Below are positions 1-11,415 of a stretch of 64,000 nucleotides of DNA, piece after piece (position 1 is the stretch's first letter; every line of letters begins with the position of its first letter). Below the pieces are notes generated by a model. The model was given only the letters and a program-made list of their open reading frames with translations. It had not been told where the DNA came from and did no database searches. The position numbers were made by a program, and so were the translations under genes. Source of the stretch: Paulinella micropora (Eukaryota; Cercozoa; Imbricatea; Euglyphida; Paulinellidae). Location: positions 56,075 through 120,074 of the forward strand of contig WBZZ01000153.1 of assembly GCA_019918135.1 (NCBI GenBank). Direction: 5' to 3'.

Positions 1-3000
1 ACCTGGCTCGTGACGGCGCTGGACGTGGTGCCGCCCGTCGTCACGTGCGCGCTCGCCAACACGAGCAACGCGACGGGGCCCACGGCCACGTACGGCAACG
101 ACCCGGGCCGCAACTACTCGGTGCTGGCCGGCTACCGCCGGCGCCTGTTGGTGGACGAGACGGACGCGTCGCGCGAGATCGGCTTCGACCCCGCGCTGCT
201 GGCCGCCACGCTGCAGCTGCAGCTGTACGACGCGAGCGACGCGGTCCGCTTCTACGTGGGCACCACGACGCTGGTGTTTGCGGAGCCCGACTCGAGCGGC
301 AACCCGCCGGTGCCGTGCGTGCTGTACGTCGAGGTGCGCGACGTGGACGCGCCCGTACTCACGTGCCCGGACCTGACGGTGAACACGCTGCCGGGCCTCA
401 GGTACTGGAGCGGCACGTCCCCCAACGTGACGGTGACCGACAACTTCGACGCGACCGTGGTCACCACGTACGCGCTGGCCGACCCGCTCGCGTACACGGG
501 GCCGGACGCCTTTCACACGCTGGTGCGCACGTACACGGACACGTACGGCAACACGGGGTCGTGCCAGTTCGACGTGCGGGTGCTGGACGACCAGGCGCCT
601 GTCTTCACGGTGTGCCCCGCCGGGCAGGTGCAGAACATCAGCGTGGGCACGGCGGGCTACGACCTGGACCTGACTGCGTGGTACGCGGCGACCGACAACT
701 CGGACCCGGCGCTGAGCTTCACGTACGAGGTGCTGGTGGGCCAGAACTACACCAACTACACGCAGACGCTGCCGCTGCTGCAGATCTCGCGCGTGCCGTA
801 CGAGCTCACGGCGCGCATCACGGCGTACGACGACCACTCGGGCCTGTCGACGCAGTGCACGCTGCGCTTGGCGCTGCTGGACGCCTCGGCGCCCGTGCTG
901 GCGTGCCCCGCGCCCACCACGGACCTGCGGCTGAGCGAGTACTACTCGTACGACCGCGACCTGGCCTGGGACGCCACCGCCGGCCACTGGTCCTTTGGCG
1001 ACCAGGTCCAGGTGCAGGCGAGCCTGGCCGCGCCCATCGTGCTGCCGGGCGTGTGCGCCGTGGACGGCGGCGCGGCCGCGAACCCGTTCGCGCCGTGCCC
1101 GAACTGCACCGACAACCACTTTGGCGGCTGCGCGGGGCTGACGCTGCAGCCCGTGCTGTCGGCCGGGCTCGAGGCCGCCGGCTACCTGGTGCCCGTGGCC
1201 CTGCCGAGCAACGGCCGACGCACACGGCCGGGGCCTGGGACTACAACCAGGTGCAGGGCTAGAGCTCGGCGCTGGACGGGCCCGTCACGACGCTCCACGT
1301 GCTGCAGTCGCGCTACGCCGCCGACGCCGACACCAACATCTCGCACCGCGCGCGCCATTACTACCCCGGGCTGGACCTGAACGTGCTGTGGCCGCAGCTC
1401 GTGCCGCCGAGCGCGGGCGAGCCGCCGTACCTGCCCTTCTACGCGCGGGACCAGGTGGCGCTCGCGTCCGCCAGCATCAACAACCAGACGCTGAGGCCGG
1501 CGGACTGGGCCGCGATCGCGGCGGCCTTCAACACGCACGCGTTCCGCGCGGGGCTCGCCACGGTGCCGCAGAACGCGACCGCGACGCCGGCCACGGTGGT
1601 GGACCTGGTCTTCCAGGAGGCGCAGGGGCTCGTGGCCTACTGAACCGGCCGGGGCCAGCGCACCACGGTGGCGGCCGAGCTCAACCAGCTCGCGTACCGG
1701 CTGGCCGAGATCGCGTACTGGCAGCAGCAGGAGCTGCGGCTCGGCACCAACGCCTTCACGGGCCGCTTCGTCGACGAGAGCGGCAACGAGGTGATATTTA
1801 CTTTCCTCTGCAACCTGCAGGACTCGCAGCCGCCCGTCTTCTACGACTGCCCGGCGTCCGAGTTTGTGCGCTACACGAGCACGTGCGACACGCTCGACAA
1901 CTTCACGGACCGCTGCACGTTTGCGGACGTGGACCTGCACTTTGGCGACGACCTGTACCTGAGCGCCACGTACGGCGGCGGCCGCAATGGCTCCGAGGTC
2001 GTGAGCCCGGGCAGCACCCCGCGGCTCACGACGAAGCCGGCGAACTGGAACAGCGGCACGCGCAGCCACTCCTGCAGCTTCTGCAGGCCGCCCCGGCCGC
2101 CGCCACCGTCGGGCCGGGCCCCGGGCTCCGCGGGGCCGGCGGGGGCCGGCGGCGACCCCGGGCCGGCCACGATGTACAGCTCGAAGAACTCGGTCTGGCC
2201 CACGTCCGACAGCGCATCCGCGTTCTGCAGCACGGAGCGCCGGCGGGGGGGGGCGGCGGGCGCCGCCTCCGGTTGCTGCATGCGCGCTAGCAGGGCCTGC
2301 GGGTCGTCCCACAGCCGGCGCTCCACGAGCTCGCGCGTCCACTGCCCGGGCTGGGTGCCCGGCCGGACCGGCTGCTGCAGGTGGCGGCGGCGGCGCCCGG
2401 CGCTGGGGGCGAGCTGGTACGCGACGGCGGCGCGGAACGAGACCTGGACGCCGATGGATGTCTCGTTGTAGTCGGGCACGCTCAGGTTGGCGCAGAAGGC
2501 CACGAGGTTGCTGGGCGTCTGCGTCGTGTTGAGCACGTCCAGCTCGCTCACGGTGTAGCTCTGGTTGTTGAGCGTGAAGACCACCGAGCCCGCGCTGGGG
2601 TCGAGCGCCACGTCCTCCACCACCAGGCCCGAGTCCGACAGCACGTAGCCGATGAAGCACAGGCGCACCCGCCCCGTGGACTGGTTGGAGGCGGCGTAGA
2701 AGACCGTGGTGGCCACGATGTCGCCGCCCCGCACCTGCTGGTAGTCGGCGAGGCTCGCGAGCAGGGCGCGCGCGTACGACTCGTTCACGGGCACGATGCC
2801 GCCGTTGAGGCTGTTGCTGGCCAGCTCCAGGGAGCAGAACTCCTGTGCCACGAACGACAGCTCCACCTCCTGCCACGCCCGCGTCGTGCAGCCGCCGTCG
2901 ATGTCGCTCAGGGCCTGCGTCATGTGCGCGCAGTCCAGGTCGTGCGGCACGAGCAGCGTCGTCTGCACGGGGTCGCACGCGTCGATGCTAAAGGTCGCGA

Positions 3001-3969
3001 CGTAGCGCTGGAAGCAGCGGCCGCCGTACTGCGCCAGGCGCCCGGCCGGGTCGGCGCCGCAGTTCTGGTCCGCCGCCGCGCCCCGGGCCACGGCGGCCTG
3101 GCTGACGTTGCCGCTCAGCGTCAGGCAGTGGGAGCCGTTGTAGCTGCTGACGTACGGGAAGTTGGTGGCCAGCACGTAGTCGACGGTGTCCGTGAAGTGC
3201 GTCGTCGAGTTGCCGACGCGCGCCACCGTGTAGCTCAGCACCAGCGACGCGAGCCGCGGCGCGGCGTAGGCGGGCAGCACCTCGAACGTGTACGTGCAGC
3301 GCTCCGGCTGTACGTTGGGGGCCAGCGCCTGGTCCGCCACCTGGAAGCTCACCGTGTGCACGCCGGGCGCGAAGGCCCAGCCCGCGTGGAACGCCTCGTC
3401 CGTGCCGTACGCGCTCTGCACTACGCCCGCGCCGGCCCGCGCCACCGTCACGTTGGTCGTCAGCGACGCCGGCCACACGTTGTCGACGGCGAGCCCCGCC
3501 AGGCCCGTGTAGAAGCTGTTGGTCGGCAGCGTCGTCTGCGCCTGGCCCGGCTGCGGGATGCACACCGTGCGGTCGTTCCAGCCGGGCTGCAGCGCGGGCG
3601 GGCAGTCCACGAAGCGCGGCGGCGTGTCGTCCACGGCGCGGAAGCTGAGGCTGCACGTGCGCACGTTGCCCGCCTCATCGTTCACCATCAGCGACTGTGG
3701 CAGCGTGGTGTCGGCGTCCACCGTAGGGGCCGCTGCCCGGTGCGTACCACGACGAGGCGGACGTAGGGGCCGAGGAAGCGCTCGGGGACGACAGCGAGGC
3801 CGACGAAGGCACGCTCAGCCACCGCCACCAGTCGCTGCCGGGCGAGTTCGACCACGAGGCCTCCCCGGGCCCGGCCCCGCAGGACAGGCTCCTGCTAGAC
3901 ACGTCCTCGTCCTGGCAGGACCTCGTCAGTGGGGGCGACCGCCACGACACGCGGGTCACGCTGCCCTAG
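1..3969 (+). pseudogene. HYR-domain surface protein gene, broken and internally inverted
   Basis: The plus-strand frame is open from the window edge and encodes repeated hyalin-repeat (HYR)-like modules, with motifs such as DVDAPVLTCP and DDQAPVF about 80-100 residues apart, many N-glycosylation sequons (NYT, NAT) and paired cysteines. This fits a secreted or cell-surface adhesive protein. The frame shifts near 1,213, then has an in-frame TAG at 1,260 and TGA at 1,641. The HYR-type sequence resumes on the minus strand between about 2,016 and 3,731, and the acidic C-terminal tail (from AYHDEADVGAEEAL, stop at 3,969) is again on the plus strand. I read this as one gene with an inverted middle. 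A convergent pair of related genes is the alternative. No membrane span was clear. The N-terminus lies outside the window. Confidence 0.6.
2016..3731 (-). other. 1.7-kb inverted internal segment of the HYR gene
   Basis: A long minus-strand frame here encodes HYR-like sequence (NVRTCSLSFRAVDDTPPRF, then an RRRRHLQQ stretch) and is flanked by inverted copies of CCGGGCAGC (2,007-2,015) and GCTGCCCGG (3,732-3,740). Flipping the segment about this 9-bp repeat joins its end in frame to the downstream acidic tail (VVSRGVLPG then AYHDEAD). The 5' joint is off by one base. The inversion is inferred from these two observations. Confidence 0.5.
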
Positions 3970-4057
3970 CTTCGGCCGGGAGCGCGCTGGACCACGGGCG
4001 GCAAGCCGCCGGGTGAGGAGGTTAGGCAGGGTAGACAGGTGAGGTGGGGGTGGAATT

Positions 4058-4122
4058 GTGTGTGTGTGTGTGTACGGAACCGGCCAGTCTGAATAAAGCA
4101 AGCAAGCAAGCAAGCAAGCAAG
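4058..4122 (+). terminator. 3' UTR with (TG)n, AATAAA and (AAGC)n
   Basis: A (TG)n run at about 4,058-4,073 is followed by AATAAA at 4,092-4,097 and an AAGC tetranucleotide repeat to 4,122. The AATAAA lies about 125 bp after the stop of the HYR gene, a reasonable polyadenylation signal. Confidence 0.45.
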
Positions 4123-4417
4123 ACTGAGCAGGGTTGACTGGTGTGGGGCTGCCCCCCCCTCGAGCCTTCCGGCAGGCAGCCGGTGCCGGCCGGAGACGAC
4201 CCTCCTCCTGCGCTCTGGGCCCGCCCGTGCGTGTGCGACGGGCGGTTAGTACCCCCCCCCCCCCCGCCCCCCCCCCCTTTCCTTCCCCCACCCCGGCGGC
4301 CCTCCCCCTCTCCGCCCGGGCCGGCTGGCTCAGCTCTGGCGTGCGCGGCGGTGACACAGCCCTAAAGTGAGCTACTAGCCCTCTTCCGCCAGGCCCCGCT
4401 AGCCGGTCGTCCGCCCC

Positions 4418-5742
4418 ATGGACGGCGTTCTCCCCCCGACCGTGGGGGCCCACGTGTGGAGTCGTGTCGCGAGCTACCTAAAGCCGCCCGATTTGGCCTT
4501 GCTGGCGTGCGCCACGAGCGAACAGCGAAATCTGCAAGCCACCCCCGGCTTTTGGACCCGCTACTCTTGTCCAGGACTGGACTTGGACCAAGAGCTGCCG
4601 GCCAAGCTGCTGCAGCTCTGGGGGGCGGTCTGGAGCCGAGCGGGCGTGCCTATCCAGCGGGTCCGTGTCGACAAAACCAAGCTGTTCTCGCTGCCGCCTG
4701 AGCTGTGGTGTTTTCAGATCACAGAACTAGACCTAGGGCTATCAGACCTGACTGAGGACATCGTCGACCAGCTGAACTCACTGTGCAACAAGGTACGGTC
4801 GTTGTCCCTTCGTCTCGAAAGCAGTTCGTACGTGTGGCGCCCTGGAGAGAGGAAACACACCGAAGACAGCTGACCACGCAGGGTGTACGGCGCCTGGGAA
4901 GCTTACACTCACCGGTGCAGGCGCTGACCTGCCATGGTCTGCCAGAAGGGGTAGCCCTGGAATTATTTAGCCGACTCATCAAGGGGCTCCGGCGGCTGGC
5001 AATAACCGGCGCCTATGCTAATGTCTACACTGGTTTCGACCAAGAGGAAATAGACGCTCGACTACGGGGGGGGCTGGCCTCTTTGGTAGAGAGACAAGCG
5101 GCGACCCTCGAGGAGCTGTCCCTAGCCCATAATTCGGATATAGATGCAACGCTGTGGCCGGTCCTGCAGCAGCTGTCGGAGCTGCGGCGGTTGGATCTGA
5201 CAGGCTGTCATCGCTTGCTTGGCCTCGAAGGGCTGCGCCACCTGTCGGCGCTCAAGAACCTCGAGGAGCTGAGCTTGGGGGAGTGGCAATCACTGGAACC
5301 CGGCCACCTACGCGAGGTAGCCAAGTGCTGCCCCAGACTCCGGCGCCTGGACCTGTCAGGTGTCAGGCTTGATGACACCAAGTTAGCAGCCCTGTTGGAG
5401 GCCAAGAGCGTCCGGGAGAGCCTCCGGGAGCTCCACCTGTGCCGCAAGCCACTTCGTTCAGCGTCCCCCCTGCTCACGGCCCACGGCCTAGCGACCTTGG
5501 CACAACTGCCCCACCTGCGGGTGCTGAGCTTGGGGGTGAGCGACGGAGACCAAGTAGTGGAGTCACTCAGCAGGCTGACGTGGCTGGTAGACCTGCGGCT
5601 GTTCGCGGAACGGCTAAGCGTCGACGGCTTACTCCGGCTCCGGCAGGGGCTGCCTCGCCTCCAGTGGGACATGCCTTTATTGACTGATTGTGTGCTTCAC
5701 GGAAGGACGACGAATCAGCAGCCTGCAGGACCAGCGCGCTAG
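4418..5742 (+). pseudogene. F-box/LRR-type protein gene with one frameshift
   Basis: The product begins MDGVLPPTVGAHVWSRVASY, an F-box-like start (L-P..V...V.SYL...DL..LA......W) within residues 1-50, followed by leucine-rich repeats such as LEELSLAHNSD and LRRLDLTGCHRL. F-box proteins usually recruit SCF ubiquitin ligase and LRRs bind substrate, so a substrate-receptor role is inferred. The start ATG at 4,418 opens the F-box frame, which runs to a stop at 4,873. The LRR part is in another frame and is continuous to 5,742, so one indel near 4,850 separates them. A short intron is possible but no convincing splice sites were seen. AATAAA occurs at 5,772-5,777. Confidence 0.55.
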
Positions 5743-5771
5743 TTCTACTTAGGCCAGGAACACTGTACTCG

Positions 5772-5777
5772 AATAAA
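5772..5777 (+). terminator. AATAAA polyadenylation signal
   Basis: AATAAA lies 30 bp after the TAG stop of the F-box/LRR gene. Confidence 0.45.
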
Positions 5778-5801
5778 GCGTCCAGGAGGCACGATTTCTT
5801 G

Positions 5802-7766
5802 TTACACCAGCTGGTGAGGAGAGCGGGGTGCCCTTCGGACGACGGCGGGAACCGTTCGGAAAGGCCACAGGCAGTGTAGGCAACAAAGCAGCGCCGCCGC
5901 GTCGGCCGGCGAGATAGTGCCAGTCGTCACCGGCTGCCGCTGCCATGCGGGCTCGGCCGGGCACTTTTCTTGCAGGAACTGGGCTAGCACAGAAAGTACG
6001 CCCTCGCGTACCGACGGCCGCCCCTGGCCGGGGGCGGCCGGCCCGAACGCCGCTCGGATCAACAGAGATCCCGCTTCTCGCCAGCCGCGGAGCAACAGCG
6101 CGCGGGCCCGAACGGCGGCGTCGCTGGCGTCTCCGGCAACGCGCCGGCGTCGCCGGCCTCGCAGGCGGCGCCCAGAAAACGCTCTTCGGGGGTGGCCAGC
6201 AGAGGGGTGTCACTGGCGCCGCTACGCAGGCACTGGCACAGGTGGAGGCAGGCGTCGCGCAACATCTGGACGTCCTCCACGCAGGAGCTCACAGCGGTGG
6301 TCACGTGCTCAGTGACTTGGGCCGGTGTCTGGCCGCGTGGGTAAGGCCGGTCGCCTAGTACCAGCCGCCACAGGTTCGGGTCCCCGTGCGGGCCAGCTAA
6401 GAGTAACAGCCGTAGACCCCCTGGGCCTGAACGGTGCCGCAGACTGTATTGTACATAGTGGTAGCTACGGGCCTGTAAGAGGGTGTGCCAGGAGGAGGCC
6501 GTGTCAGGAGCCCGTGCCCGCAGCCACTGGACGCAGCGCTCAAACTCCGGCTCAGACACCACCAGGCCGTAGTCAAGGAACAGGCCCAGCAGGAAGGCCA
6601 GCCGCCACGGCGAGCCCGACGGAAAAAGGGCCCCCTGAACCAACCAGAAATAGGCGGCGGCGACAGCCAGGTCGAGCCGCTCGCTGGCAGTCGACGCGGG
6701 CTCAGCCAGCCACGTAGTCCTGGCTTCCTTCTCGGTCCGGGTAGAGACCCCGCAGCGAGGAACTGTGGGACTGCAGCTGACGTCCAACGCGGGGGGCTTG
6801 ACCACTTGCAAACGGAACCACGCAGGCAGAGCTTCCGCCCGCCACTCTATCCTCACCTGGCCGTGGTCTGGGCCCGCCGTGACCCCGGCTGCCAACAAAA
6901 AGCCCAATCGCCGGTAGCCAGCCACGGACAGGTGGCAGCACCAGTCTGCAGGCAAACCCTCCCAGTGCAATTCGTCGAGCCACGACCCCGACACTGTCAG
7001 CTGGGCGGGCCCCGGCCCCACCAGGGTACAGATCACGGGCGGGCTTTGCACGCTGTGGTTCTCTTCGGGGTTGATTGTTAGTTCACGGAGCAAAGGGCAC
7101 GACTGGACAGTGGTCCTCGTCGCTCGCGGCAGCACCAGGCGCTCCAGCACCGGACAGCCAACGACCGACACGTGCTGGCAAAGCCCCGTTGCCAGGGCTG
7201 TGACCGTCCCCAGGCACGGGCAATCTGCGATGTTAAGTTGTAGCTGGCTCCCGGAGGGTCCGGCAGCCCCGTCGCGACGCGGCGCGTTGAGCACGAGACG
7301 GCCTACGTCACAGCGCAGCAGGTGGAAACTGGCGTCGGGGGGGAGCGTCAGCCCTGCGATCGACCGCCTTTCCTCCCGGAAAGAGGCATTCGCTAAAAAC
7401 ACTTTAGTAGCGTTGGTGGCGAAGAGGAAGAGCTCGGGGGGGGACAACCAACTGGTAAGGCCGTGCCGGACCGCCATCGAGGTGGACGGTTGTTACGTAC
7501 TGCCATAGGTCTCTCAGGCCCGCGGAGTTGACCAAGCAAGCTAGCAGCTTTGACCAGCGCTTGGCGGCCCCCGGCCCAGAGGCATCCGCCTCGAACGAGA
7601 GGGCCAGGTTCGTTTTTTGTGACCTGCGTTGCCTCTGCCAGCTCTGCTCGAGCAGTGTCACTGTCGTTTGGAGACTAGCGTCGCCCCCTGGCTGCGACAC
7701 GATTTGTTGTGCCTGGGCCCACAGAGACAGGAAGTTCGAGGGAAAAGCGTCGGGGCGCTGGGACAT
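5802..7766 (-). pseudogene. Leucine-rich giant-family member 1, two frameshifts
   Basis: Three minus-strand frames join into one product of about 650 residues. The N-terminal part (start at 7,766, MSQRPDAFPSNFLSLWAQ) ends in a shift near 7,440, where a run of seven G occurs. The middle has irregular LRR-like strands (LQLNIADCPCLGTVTAL, CPLLRELTI). The C-terminal helical part passes a shift near 6,095 and continues as WREAGSLLIRAAFGP. The same order of an N-terminal helical region, CP-L-x-L strands and a C-terminal helical region is seen at 8,017-9,832 and in the intact gene at 27,371-30,055, so these are paralogues. Function unknown; the strand pattern suggests a protein-binding solenoid. I cannot tell assembly error from decay. 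Confidence 0.5.
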
Positions 7767-8016
7767 ACTACACAGGGGGGGGGAGCAGTACTACACGAGG
7801 GGAGCAGTCTGTCACACTTGGTCTCGGCGAGAGCTTTACTTGGTCCCAGCCCTTTTTTTTCCGTCCTCCACCTTGCACGATCTGTTCCAACCGGGGGAGG
7901 AGGTAGCGTCGGCTCTGCGTACAGGGGAGAGCGGGGGGGGGGGGGGGGGGGAGGGAGGGAGGAGAAGAATGTGCGGGTGGGTGCGTGGTCCGTGGGAGGG
8001 AAGGGTGGGGGGGGGC
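7767..8016. other. Intergenic spacer with long G runs
   Basis: Spacer between two tandem minus-strand paralogues, with G homopolymers of 8 to about 18 bases (near 7,777, 7,932 and 8,009). No gene or RNA recognised. Confidence 0.5.
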
Positions 8017-9832
8017 CTAGGCAGCCTGTCGTGGTAAGCCCAGTGCGGCCAGCCACGCGGCTTCATGCCAGGCCAGCCGCTTTTCGTGTAGGTCAGTCAG
8101 CTCTAGCGTGCTGCGCAGGCCGCGCGTCCAGTCCAGCAAGTACTGCAGGGTTTCGGTATGTGCACGGTTCCGTCTCTTTGCTAGCTGTGCCAAGTCGGCC
8201 TGTGTCAGGTGATGCAGCTGTCGGCCACCGCAACACAGGGCCGCGGCGGTCGCCGGTGGTAGGTTCGAGAGTTGGTAGCTCTTGCTCCACACGGCCAGCT
8301 CGAGAGAGGGTGGCTCCAGCTGGCCGGGCCGGGTTGACCCCGGGCTCTGGCCGCCCAAGCTGGTCCAGATTTCCGCCTGGATGGCCAAGAGATCGGGGAA
8401 CTCGGGAGCCCCTGGCGCAGTAGTCGCGTGCAGGCCAGACTGCGCCACGAGGTGCAAGACCTCCCCCCGCACTGCCTGTTGCAGGGCATCGGCGTGGGGG
8501 CCGAAGGCCGCGGAGAGCAAGCAACAGCCCGCGTGCTGGAACTCGGGGGCTGCGGTGGCGGCCGGCTGGCCGGTCCGGGACCTAGCCCAGCCGGCCGCGC
8601 GGGTAGCCACCGTGCCCAGGAACCGCAGGCCCGGGGACAGGCTCTGCAAGGGCTCGCGGCCGGCCAGCTGCGAGAAGAGCTCGGCCCAGGCCTTCCGCAA
8701 GAGGTCTGGGTCCTCGGCGCACGAGAGCACGGCCTCCGCCAGCTGGCGGGCTACCAGGCCGGGGGCTACCAGGGGAAGCTCCGCCTGGCCCAACGAGAGT
8801 GCGCGGCCCCGCCCGTGTCGGGCCGCCAGCAATTGCCCCCAGGCCGCACAAGAGCGCCAGCGCCACCAGGGCGCAGTACCGGGGCCACGCAGACTTGTCC
8901 ACGCGCCGAGCACGGCGGGCCACGACGGGGGCTCGCGGCCGCCGTCCCACGCCTGGCCCAGGCCCGCCCAGGCCTCTAGGTCCTGAGCGGACAAGACCAG
9001 CCCGTGCCTGAGCTGCAGCTCCAACCAGAAGCCCAGCCGCCTGACCGAACCCGGCGGAAACTCCGCCGCGGCTAGCAACCAGGGGTACACGTTGGCGGCG
9101 GCGGCAGTAGCCAGTGAGTGCCAGGACGGCGCTGCCTGCCGGGCGCGGGACGGCCGCCCCCCTGGTCACCCGGCCGGAGCGGGCTGTCGCCCGGTCGGCC
9201 CGGCGGGGCCGGCGGCCGCGTGAGGACGACGTTACCAGACAGAGTGCTCGGTTCCAGCGGAGCCTGGCTGTCTGTCGACTGCAGCAGGTCGCGAGAGAAC
9301 CAGGCCGGCAGGCCTGCCGCGGGCCAAGCCAGCTGGAGCCCCGGACAGGGCCCTTTCAACTCGAGGCAGCCGTACCCGCTGACTTCCAAGTACGGCTGTT
9401 GGCTCCCGGCGTGCGTCTCGTCGTCGTCACCGCCCGGCCGGCGCGGGGGCGCTTCCGCCAGCACCAGCCGGTCGGGCCAGGGCCCTTCCACGGAGGTCCA
9501 CGCCGAGTTTAGCCCGTACAACGTACACGTGCAGGCCTCGGGCGCCGCGCCGGTGGGCCAGCAGGGCCCGGTGACCAACTGACAGAGCAGCGGCCCGGGG
9601 TAGACGTCCGTTTTCTGGGCGCGCGGCAAGGACAGCGTCGCTAGCCGCGGACACCCCCGCACCTCTACCCACTCGAACAGCTCCTGCAGGCCATCCTCCA
9701 ACTCGACTGACTCCAGCTGTGGACAGTCCCGGAGACACAGGAAGTCCGGTCTGGCGCCGGACGGCGGGCGGGGGCACAGCACGAGCCGGCCGAGGTCGCA
9801 CTTCTCTATCTGGATTGACCCCGCGAGGTCTG
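8017..9832 (-). pseudogene. Leucine-rich giant-family member 2, 5' end cut by viral block
   Basis: This is a paralogue of the gene at 5,802-7,766. The segment IQIEKCDLGRLVLCPRPP at the right end matches FHLLRCDVGRLVLNAPRR of that gene, followed by FLCLRDCPQLESVEL. The C-terminal half has the shared helical region (FPPGSVRRLGFWLELQL, AGCCLLSAAFGPHADAL). A frameshift near 9,100 separates the two halves. The reading frame runs right up to about 9,832, where base composition changes abruptly and the capsid gene begins 20 bp later. The N-terminal 200-250 codons expected from the paralogues are missing. The stop is at 8,017. Confidence 0.55.
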
Positions 9833-9851
9833 CCTAAAAATCAAAAACAAA

Positions 9852-11318
9852 ATGCCAACTCAACACGGAGGCGAACTAGACTTTTCTAGAACTGACTACA
9901 TCAGTGCTTCTTATCGTTTGAATAAACTAACTCCGCGAGAAGGTGCGGGAACTATCACCGTCACTACCGCAGGAGGACAAGAAAGCAACTTTGACCTTAT
10001 CAGCAGGCTATTTAACTTAGCCCGCTCTGTCTTGAGTTTTACTTATGCCCCACCAACAATCGCCGCGAACTATAACAAATGCTATATGGATTGTCTGGCT
10101 CCTATTAGACAAATTCAACTTCAAACCCGTAGCGGTGTTTATCTGTGTGATGTAAATGAAGTTGGTAATTTTACAAAGATTGTTTGGAAGGCAGAGACTT
10201 CTATGAAGGACTTTCTGACACTTGAAAACCACGATAATGGAAGTGATGCTGGATGTATGCTTCAAAAGTGTAATGCCGATAGTAAGATTAATATCTCAAC
10301 TTCGCAAATAGTAAAGGAGGCTTTTAGAACAACAATGACAGATGTTGGTGGTGATGTTGCCGAAAGTGTTAAGGATATGTTTGGTGAGCCAGTTGTTAAT
10401 GCCCGTCGCCACAATGATGCCTGTATCGCGGATGGAACTGGGCAACTCTCTGTCGTCAATGTCGCTTACATAGAGCCTAAGTATTTCTCTGGCGGTGCTG
10501 CTACTTCCGCGGAACCTTCTATCGCTGTTAAGATTAATCTTGGTATGCTTTACAATACCATTTTCGCCCTTGATAAGACTATTATGTTTCCAGAGATTTT
10601 GAATATGCGGATTGTGTGGCAACAGACCCCTAAAATTTATTATTACAATAACGACCCCTTATCAATTGCTGGCGGAGCGCTTGTTGCTGCTGCTGGTAAT
10701 GTTTCAGTCACTAATCTTAACTTGTTCCTTGCGGTAGAGACTAATCCCGATGTCATTCAATCAATTCAACAAAAGGTGGCGAGTGCTGAAGGTATGAGTT
10801 TTAATATTGATTATCCTTATGTTTATAAAAATTCCATTGCTCAATCCACTACACAAAACATTATTCTCCGCTTTGATAGAGGACACGGAAAACGATTGAA
10901 GAAAATTTATCACACACTCTTCCACAACACTGAAAACAAGAATACTGCTTATGATATTGATAACAGAGCAACCGCTAAGACTACCAGTTTCCACACCACA
11001 CTTGACGGGGCACGACTTCAGGAATTTGAAATATATCCCGCTAGTTTTGAAGATTATATGTGCTTGAAACCTAAACTTGAAGGTTCTGTTTTGATGAATT
11101 CGAATGTGTATCAATACAACTGGTTCTGGGTTGATACTTGGGATAATACCCGCCCGCTGTGGAGCAAAGACCAAAATGAAGTTAGTGGGCTTGACCTTTC
11201 CAATGAGAGACGATGGGAGTTCATTAGCACTACACAGAATAATGCTCATCAGCATGTAAGTGTAGCAATCACTCAGCGGGAGGTTCAGGTTAAAGCAAAT
11301 ATAATTTCAATTTCATAA
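9852..11318 (+). CDS. Probable major capsid protein of polinton-like virus
   Basis: An intact 488-residue product starting MPTQHGGELDFSRTDYISAS. Its size fits a double-jelly-roll capsid protein. The C-terminal third has features I associate with such proteins in polinton-like viruses: LDGARLQEFEIYP, an EDYMCLKPKL stretch, then a YQYNWFWVD...PLW segment before the final strand. The start is the first ATG, preceded by A-rich AAAATCAAAAACAAA. It is followed 2 bp after the TAA by a perfect 20-bp palindrome. The neighbouring polymerase supports a viral origin. The assignment rests on length, motif impression and context, not on a search; another capsid fold is possible. Confidence 0.6.
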   Translation: MPTQHGGELDFSRTDYISASYRLNKLTPREGAGTITVTTAGGQESNFDLISRLFNLARSVLSFTYAPPTIAANYNKCYMDCLAPIRQIQLQTRSGVYLCDVNEVGNFTKIVWKAETSMKDFLTLENHDNGSDAGCMLQKCNADSKINISTSQIVKEAFRTTMTDVGGDVAESVKDMFGEPVVNARRHNDACIADGTGQLSVVNVAYIEPKYFSGGAATSAEPSIAVKINLGMLYNTIFALDKTIMFPEILNMRIVWQQTPKIYYYNNDPLSIAGGALVAAAGNVSVTNLNLFLAVETNPDVIQSIQQKVASAEGMSFNIDYPYVYKNSIAQSTTQNIILRFDRGHGKRLKKIYHTLFHNTENKNTAYDIDNRATAKTTSFHTTLDGARLQEFEIYPASFEDYMCLKPKLEGSVLMNSNVYQYNWFWVDTWDNTRPLWSKDQNEVSGLDLSNERRWEFISTTQNNAHQHVSVAITQREVQVKANIISIS

Positions 11319-11320
11319 AT

Positions 11321-11340
11321 ATCTCAAACATGTTTGAGAT
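11321..11340. repeat. 20-bp palindrome after capsid gene
   Basis: ATCTCAAACATGTTTGAGAT, a perfect inverted repeat starting 3 bp after the capsid stop codon. It belongs to a family with copies at 12,870, 14,972 and 17,934. Candidate hairpin transcription-end or polyadenylation signal. Confidence 0.7.
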
Positions 11341-11415
11341 TATCAGCCAAAACAAAAAAAATAAATAAAAAAATTTAGATTTAATTTTTTCATACAATAT
11401 AAACAAAAACAAGAA

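Noticed and set aside
1182-2978. Long Arg/Ala-rich minus-strand frame
   Set aside because: Typical GC-rich shadow frame; it spans the inverted-segment junction and has no domain features.
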